A stretch of 8,138 bases of DNA from an uncultured Actinomycetes bacterium. GTDB lineage: Bacteria > Actinomycetota > Thermoleophilia > Gaiellales > Gaiellaceae. Positions 5,247 through 8,138 of the stretch are shown here, piece after piece (the stretch's first letter is position 1; each line of letters opens with the position of its first letter). Location of the stretch: the NCBI GenBank assembly GCA_903930195.1, contig CAIYXH010000261.1, forward strand, positions 1-8,138, written 5' to 3'. The notes under the pieces are model-generated. The model worked only from the letters and a program-made list of their open reading frames with translations. It ran no database searches and was not told the DNA's origin. A program made the translations under genes and the position numbers.

Positions 5247-5564
5247 GTGGCTGGAAAGAACAGTGAGAATCGCAGGAAGCGGACGGCGCCCGCCACGGGC
5301 GGACGGCGCAAGTCGTGCTTCTTCTGCAAGAGCAAGGTCGACGAGATCGACTACAAGAACATCGCCGAGCTCCGGCGCTACATCTCGGAGAAGGGCAAGA
5401 TCCGCTCCCGCCGCATCAGCGGCGCGTGCCGCCGCCACCAGCGGCAGGTCGCGGTCGCGGTGAAGCGCGCCCGCGAGATGGCGCTCCTGCCCTATGTGGC
5501 CGAGGGCCGCGAGGATCGCGAGGGCGGCGGTCGCCGCGATCGCGGTGGGGACCGGGATCGCTGA
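5247..5564 (+). CDS. rpsR: 30S ribosomal protein S18, zinc-ribbon type with charged C-terminal tail
   Basis: The protein is 105 residues; S18 is normally about 75-90. It starts at GTG (5247), with AGGAGG (5237-5242) overlapping the ssb stop codon, so translation is likely coupled to ssb. The core is clear: CFFCKSKVDEIDYKN (24-38), LRRYISEKGKIRSRRISGAC (42-61) and RRHQRQVAVAVKRAREMALL (62-81), then PY. Cys24, Cys27, Cys61 and His64 would form a zinc site, making this the Cys-containing S18 form. Many genomes also carry a Cys-free paralogue induced by zinc limitation, but none is in this window. After the core comes a tail of about 20 residues made almost only of Arg, Gly, Asp and Glu (GREDREGGGRRDRGGDRDR). 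The stop overlaps the rplI ATG by one base. Confidence 0.96.
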   Translation: MAGKNSENRRKRTAPATGGRRKSCFFCKSKVDEIDYKNIAELRRYISEKGKIRSRRISGACRRHQRQVAVAVKRAREMALLPYVAEGREDREGGGRRDRGGDRDR

Positions 5565-6241
5565 TGCAGGTCGTACTCCGCCAGGACGTCGACAACCTCG
5601 GGCTGCGCGGCGAGATCGTCAGCGTCGCCCGTGGCTATGCGCGCAACTTTCTCCTTCCCCGCGGGCTCGCCGAGCTCGCGACGCCGGGCCTCGTCAAGGA
5701 GCTCGGGCGGCGGGACGAACAGCGCGCACGCCAGGAGGCGAAGACGGTCGACGAGGCGCAGGCCATCAAGAGCCGCATCGAGGCGACCGAGCTTCGCTTC
5801 GACGTGAACGCCGGCCCGACCGGGTCGCTGTTCGGCTCGGTCACCCCGACGAACGTCGCCGACCGCCTCTGGGAGGATCTGAAGATCCGCGTCGACCGCC
5901 GCAAGCTCGGTCTCGACACGATCAAGCGGATCGGCCGCTACACGGTGCCGGTCGAGGTCTTCGCCGACGTGACCGCCGAGCTGAAGCTGGTCGTCGCGCC
6001 CGAGGGCTCCGACGTGCCGGTCGACGAGGCCATTGCCGCCGCCGATGCGGCTCAGGCCGTCGAGACCGCCGCAGCCGAGGCTGAGGCAGGCACGACAGAA
6101 CCCGAGTTCGAGTTCATCGAGGACGAGGTTGCTCCGGAGCCCGAGGCCGAGAGCGAGGGCGACGAGGTCGAGACCGACGACGCCGTGTTCGCGATCGACG
6201 GCGAGGGCTCTGCCGACGGCGATCTGGACGCGGACGCGTAG
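5564..6241 (+). CDS. rplI: 50S ribosomal protein L9 with long acidic C-terminal extension
   Basis: The protein is 225 residues, whereas L9 is usually about 148-150. The N domain carries the family signature GYARNFLLPRGLA (24-36). The connecting helix runs to about residue 72. The C domain (about 75-147) includes GSLFGSVT (87-94) and IKRIGRYTVPVEVFADV (120-136). Residues from about 151 form an Ala-rich and then strongly acidic tail (for example EFEFIEDEV, EPEAESEGDEVETDD) that is absent from ordinary L9. The ribosomal part binds 23S rRNA near L1 and projects from the 50S subunit. The role of the tail is unknown. The ATG overlaps the rpsR TGA by one base, indicating coupling; this is the last gene of the operon. 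Confidence 0.96.
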   Translation: MQVVLRQDVDNLGLRGEIVSVARGYARNFLLPRGLAELATPGLVKELGRRDEQRARQEAKTVDEAQAIKSRIEATELRFDVNAGPTGSLFGSVTPTNVADRLWEDLKIRVDRRKLGLDTIKRIGRYTVPVEVFADVTAELKLVVAPEGSDVPVDEAIAAADAAQAVETAAAEAEAGTTEPEFEFIEDEVAPEPEAESEGDEVETDDAVFAIDGEGSADGDLDADA

Positions 6242-6370
6242 CTTCGGCTGCGCCTCCGCGTCCCCCTCTGTTCGCGCTTCTCCCTTCGCCGTCAGCTTAG
6301 CCGGTGGAGGCTCCACGGGCGCCCAGCCCTGCGGGCGTTCCGGCGTGTGCTGCGTCCGGACGGCCGGGCT

Positions 6371-6395
6371 GGAGTCGGACGGGCGCCCGGACTCC
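6371..6395 (+). repeat. GC-rich inverted repeat downstream of rplI
   Basis: GGAGTC (6371-6376) pairs with GACTCC (6390-6395). Inside, CGGG (6380-6383) can pair with CCCG (6386-6389), leaving GGA bulged. No T-run follows, so it is not a classical intrinsic terminator. It may protect the 3' end of the ribosomal-protein mRNA. Confidence 0.45.
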
Positions 6396-6462
6396 GCGGA
6401 GCCTGGCGCGGGCACGCCGTCTGCCTAGGTAGCCCCCAGACCGTCGGACAGGTTCGCCGAAC

Positions 6463-6482
6463 CCCCGGTTTCCGGGGATTTT
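6463..6482 (+). terminator. Candidate intrinsic terminator of the rpsF-rplI operon
   Basis: CCCCGG (6463-6468) pairs with CCGGGG (6472-6477) around a TTT loop, followed by ATTTT (6478-6482). The U-tract is short, and the site lies about 220 nt after the rplI stop. The right arm can instead pair with TCCCCGG (6482-6488), so two exclusive hairpins are possible. Confidence 0.42.
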
Positions 6483-6511
6483 CCCCGGGCGGCCTCGCGC
6501 GCCGCGCAGAG

Positions 6512-6520
6512 TTATCCCCA
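6512..6520 (+). promoter_or_regulatory. DnaA-box-like site TTATCCCCA
   Basis: It differs from TTATCCACA at one position (C for A at position 7). It is the outermost member of the cluster, about 190 bp from the next box. Confidence 0.4.
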
Positions 6521-6623
6521 GGCTCGCGGCCTCGGTCCGCGCGGAAACGCGGCGCGCACTCCCGAACCCCCGCCCAGGGTGGGGTCGCATCCCCGCCGCC
6601 CTCACTGCCGATCCTATCGGGGA

Positions 6624-6675
6624 TTGCGCAACGGGTCCGTGACGATTGCGCACCAACTGTGCAACGGCTTGCACC
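6624..6675 (+). repeat. Helically phased TTGCGCA-type short repeats
   Basis: Related heptamers start at 6624 (TTGCGCA), 6646 (TTGCGCA), 6657 (CTGTGCA) and 6669 (TTGCACC), at intervals of 22, 11 and 12 bp, close to whole helical turns. The first two are part of a 9-bp direct repeat, GATTGCGCA (6622-6630 and 6644-6652). The first and third also share the following CAACGG. The arrangement resembles iterons or a phased protein-binding array; the binding protein is unknown. Confidence 0.42.
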
Positions 6676-6709
6676 ATCCGGCCGAGCGGCCGCTGCCTGT
6701 GCACAGATC

Positions 6710-6718
6710 TGTGGACAA
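6710..6718 (-). promoter_or_regulatory. DnaA box TTGTCCACA
   Basis: The minus strand reads TTGTCCACA, exactly the box preferred by actinobacterial DnaA. It lies just right of the palindrome CTGTGCACAG (6697-6706). Confidence 0.62.
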
Positions 6719-6731
6719 CGGCCGTGGGCAG

Positions 6732-6740
6732 TTCTCCACA
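6732..6740 (+). promoter_or_regulatory. DnaA-box-like site TTCTCCACA
   Basis: It differs from TTGTCCACA and from TTATCCACA only at position 3. It lies 13 bp right of the perfect minus-strand box, in opposite orientation. Confidence 0.5.
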
Positions 6741-6754
6741 ACCCGCGTCGGAGC

Positions 6755-6763
6755 TGTGGATTT
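6755..6763 (-). promoter_or_regulatory. Weak DnaA-box-like site AAATCCACA
   Basis: The minus strand reads AAATCCACA, with two mismatches to TTATCCACA, both at the 5' end, and the ATCCACA core intact. It is supported mainly by its position in the cluster. Confidence 0.35.
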
Positions 6764-6768
6764 CGCCG

Positions 6769-6796
6769 GGAATTTTCCGCTCCGAGCGGAGATTCC
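6769..6796. repeat. Extended dyad, possible operator
   Basis: TCCGCTC (6776-6782) and GAGCGGA (6784-6790) form a perfect 7-bp inverted repeat around one base. It is flanked by a second arm pair, GGAAT (6769-6773) and ATTCC (6792-6796). A one-base centre is better suited to a protein dimer on DNA than to an RNA hairpin. No regulator is identified. Confidence 0.45.
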
Positions 6797-6822
6797 GTCC
6801 ACCGCCACGTCCGCTCGATCTG

Positions 6823-6836
6823 CGAACATATGTTCC
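6823..6836. promoter_or_regulatory. LexA operator (SOS box)
   Basis: CGAACATATGTTCC fits the classical Gram-positive LexA/DinR consensus CGAACRNRYGTTYC at every position. Its core GAACATATGTTC is a perfect 12-bp palindrome. It lies 90 bp upstream of the dnaB ATG and contains TATGTT (6829-6834), a possible -10, so LexA binding could block transcription toward dnaB. No other gene start lies nearby. The consensus is established for Bacillus and related to that of Actinobacteria; use in this organism is inferred. Confidence 0.6.
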
Positions 6837-6878
6837 GTTTCTCCTGCACATTCGCCCTCGCGGACGTGTCTCACACGG

Positions 6879-6887
6879 CTATCCACA
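6879..6887 (+). promoter_or_regulatory. DnaA-box-like site CTATCCACA
   Basis: One mismatch (first base) to the canonical TTATCCACA. It is 40 bp upstream of the dnaB ATG, so DnaA bound here could also affect dnaB transcription. Confidence 0.5.
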
Positions 6888-6890
6888 GCG

Positions 6891-6919
6891 TTGCAGCGAG
6901 GTCCGGCGAGCGGTTCACT
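6891..6919 (+). promoter_or_regulatory. Weak candidate dnaB promoter
   Basis: TTGCAG (6891-6896) and TTCACT (6914-6919) are 17 bp apart, and the second hexamer ends 7 nt before the dnaB ATG. This would give a leaderless mRNA, in agreement with the absence of a Shine-Dalgarno there. Both hexamers are poor matches, so this is tentative. Confidence 0.22.
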
Positions 6920-6926
6920 AGCCCCG

Positions 6927-8138
6927 ATGGTCCAGATGACAACCCCACTCCCGCCCCAGAATCTCGATGCCGAGGAGTACGTCCTCGGCGCGATGATGCT
7001 GTCCGAGCGCGCGATCGAGGCGGTCACGGACATCATCGACGGCGGCGACTTCTACCGGGAGTCGCACGGGCGGATCTACCGCACGATCATCGAGCTCTTC
7101 CAGCACGGGAGCCCGGTCGACGCGATCACCGTCGCCGACCGGCTCGACGAGGCGGGCGAGCTCGAGCAGGTCGGCGGCAAGGAGCGGATCCACGAGATCG
7201 CCACGCTCGTCCCCGCCGCCGGCGCGGCCGCCCATCACGCCCGGATCGTGCGCGAGATGTCGACGCTGCGCGGCCTCACCGTGGTCGGCGAGCAGATCCA
7301 GCAGCTCGGCTGGGAGCGCCCGGGCGAGGCGAGCGAGCTCGTCGACCGCGCCGAGCAGATGGTCTTCGACCTCGCCCAGCACCGGATCCGCGGCAGCTTC
7401 GAGCACGTCGAGTCGCTCGTGAAGGAGAGCTTCGAGCAGATCACCCGCATGTACGAGTCGGGCGGCGAGATGACGGGCACGCCGACCGGCTTCCGCGACA
7501 TCGACTCGATGACCTCCGGCCTCCAGCCCGGCAACCTGATCATCGTCGCCGGCCGCCCCAGCATGGGGAAGTCGGCGTTCGCGCTCGGCATGGCTGCGAA
7601 CCTCGCGATCCAGCACAACATCCCGATCGGGATCTTCACGCTCGAGATGTCGAAGCTCGAGGTCGCCCAGCGGCTGATGTGCTCCGAGGGCCGCGTCGAG
7701 CTGCAGCGCCTCCGCACCGGCCGGCTCACGAACGAGGACTGGCCGCGGCTCGTGAAGGCCTGCGACGGCCTCACGAAGGCGCCGGTCTACGTCGACGACA
7801 CCCGCCTGACGACCCTCCTCGAGATCCGCAGCAAGGCGCGCCGCCTCAAGGCGCGCGAGCCGAACCTCGGGATGATCATGGTCGACTACCTCCAGCTGAT
7901 GACCTCGGGCACGAACGCGGAGAACCGCGTGCAGGAGGTCTCCCAGATCTCGCGGTCGCTGAAGATGCTCGCCGGCGACCTGGGCGTGCCGGTCGTCGCG
8001 CTCTCGCAGCTCTCCCGGAACGTCGAGAGCCGCACCGACAAGCGGCCGCTCCTCTCCGACCTGCGCGAGTCCGGCTCGATCGAGCAGGACTCCGACGTGG
8101 TCATGTTCATCTACCGCGACGAGATCTACAACCCGGAG
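6927..8138 (+). CDS. dnaB: Replicative DNA helicase DnaB (partial, 3' end outside window)
   Basis: 404 residues are visible and the frame is open to the window end. DnaB is the hexameric 5'-3' helicase of the replication fork. The N-terminal domain begins PPQNLDAEEYVLGAMM (9-24) with VDAITVADRLDEAGELEQVGG (64-84). The RecA-like motor begins at about residue 180. It has Walker A GRPSMGKSA (209-217, Lys215), the catalytic Glu240 in TLEMS, Walker B MIMVDYLQL (316-324, Asp320), the sensor LSQLSR (359-364, Gln361), and SDLRESGSIEQDSD (377-390). Both the P-loop and the downstream motifs are uninterrupted, so neither common DnaB intein site is occupied. The ATG at 6927 has no Shine-Dalgarno, and an in-frame ATG at 6936 is an alternative. 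It is separated from rplI by a long regulatory region rather than being read in the same tight operon. Confidence 0.97.
   Translation, partial: MVQMTTPLPPQNLDAEEYVLGAMMLSERAIEAVTDIIDGGDFYRESHGRIYRTIIELFQHGSPVDAITVADRLDEAGELEQVGGKERIHEIATLVPAAGAAAHHARIVREMSTLRGLTVVGEQIQQLGWERPGEASELVDRAEQMVFDLAQHRIRGSFEHVESLVKESFEQITRMYESGGEMTGTPTGFRDIDSMTSGLQPGNLIIVAGRPSMGKSAFALGMAANLAIQHNIPIGIFTLEMSKLEVAQRLMCSEGRVELQRLRTGRLTNEDWPRLVKACDGLTKAPVYVDDTRLTTLLEIRSKARRLKAREPNLGMIMVDYLQLMTSGTNAENRVQEVSQISRSLKMLAGDLGVPVVALSQLSRNVESRTDKRPLLSDLRESGSIEQDSDVVMFIYRDEIYNPE

Larger units (their letters stand above)
6242..6926. other. 685-nt non-coding region between rplI and dnaB; putative DnaA-binding / origin-like locus
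   Basis: I see no protein gene here: open frames exist on both strands, but they read as Arg/Pro/Gly-rich nonsense with no family resemblance. Positions 6242-6440 are very GC-rich, with a pyrimidine-rich strip (about 6252-6293) and several stems: GTGGA/TCCAC at 6304-6316, two copies of GGGCGCCC at 6317-6324 and 6381-6388, and GGAGTC/GACTCC at 6371-6395. A terminator-like structure follows at 6463-6488. From 6512 to 6887 there are five DnaA-box-like nonamers. Phased TTGCGCA-type repeats (6624-6675), a large dyad (6769-6796) and a LexA-type operator (6823-6836) lie among them. It could be a chromosomal origin, a DnaA-titrating site, or simply an elaborate dnaB promoter. The sequence alone does not decide. 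Confidence 0.55.

Noticed and set aside
6242..6440. CRISPR array or tRNA gene in the GC-rich spacer
   Set aside because: Only short GGGCGCCC-type palindromes recur, without regular repeat-spacer units, and no cloverleaf can be drawn.
6697..6706. CTGTGCACAG as a further DnaA box
   Set aside because: It is a perfect palindrome but has three mismatches to the box consensus when read as TGTGCACAG, so it is not counted as a box.
6292..6851. Minus-strand frames of about 185 residues in the rplI-dnaB spacer
   Set aside because: Two overlapping frames of similar length both read as Arg/Pro/Gly-rich random sequence, and they run through the DnaA and LexA sites. No motif or ribosome-binding site supports them.
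6646..6921. 91-residue plus-strand frame before dnaB
   Set aside because: No domain likeness, mixed composition, and it overlaps the repeats, DnaA boxes and dyad that better explain this DNA.
7535..7570. Possible intein in the DnaB P-loop region
   Set aside because: The Walker A motif GRPSMGKSA is continuous and flanked by normal DnaB sequence; the downstream LSQLSR and SDLRESGS motifs are also uninterrupted.

Overview
The window comes from a very GC-rich bacterial chromosome with strong G/C bias at third codon positions and many GTG starts (8 of 14 genes). The block rpsF-ssb-rpsR-rplI followed by dnaB on the same strand is the standard arrangement of Actinobacteria (also Firmicutes). Together with the base composition, the apparent leaderless starts and the actinobacterial-type DnaA box TTGTCCACA, this points to an actinobacterium. 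My impression is a deep-branching lineage such as Thermoleophilia, but no marker in the window proves that.

Left part (1-1169): three genes on the minus strand, read right to left: a stand-alone response-regulator receiver (921-559), secG (549-328) and a partial VOC-family ring-cleaving-dioxygenase-like gene that leaves the window. A small uncharacterised helical protein (942-1169) diverges from the receiver gene. Only 20 bp separate the two start codons, and a perfect TAAGCTTA palindrome sits exactly in the middle.

Centre (1105-4258): a GT4 glycosyltransferase on the minus strand diverges, again across 20 bp, from a plus-strand, probably translationally coupled trio: a MoaD-MoaE fusion (molybdopterin synthase), a small M50/site-2-protease-like membrane protein, and a LOG/TIGR00730 nucleotide phosphoribohydrolase-like protein. 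A small membrane-anchored protein (4258-4010) overlaps the 3' end of the LOG gene and diverges from the rpsF promoter.

Right part (4268-8138): an extended -10 promoter and a hairpin leader precede rpsF, ssb, rpsR and rplI. S18 carries an Arg/Gly/Asp-rich tail and L9 an unusually long acidic tail. A 685-nt non-coding stretch (6242-6926) then separates rplI from dnaB, which runs off the window. It begins with GC-rich hairpins and a terminator-like structure. From about 6500 it holds five DnaA-box-like sites, phased TTGCGCA-type repeats, a large dyad, and a 14-bp site matching the classical Gram-positive LexA operator consensus at every position. This is the most interesting part of the window: either a replication origin or DnaA-binding locus, or a dnaB control region read by both DnaA and LexA.

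A second recurring pattern is that all three divergent gene starts have back-to-back TANNNT hexamers on opposite strands, close enough to the start codons to suggest bidirectional promoters giving leaderless or nearly leaderless mRNAs.
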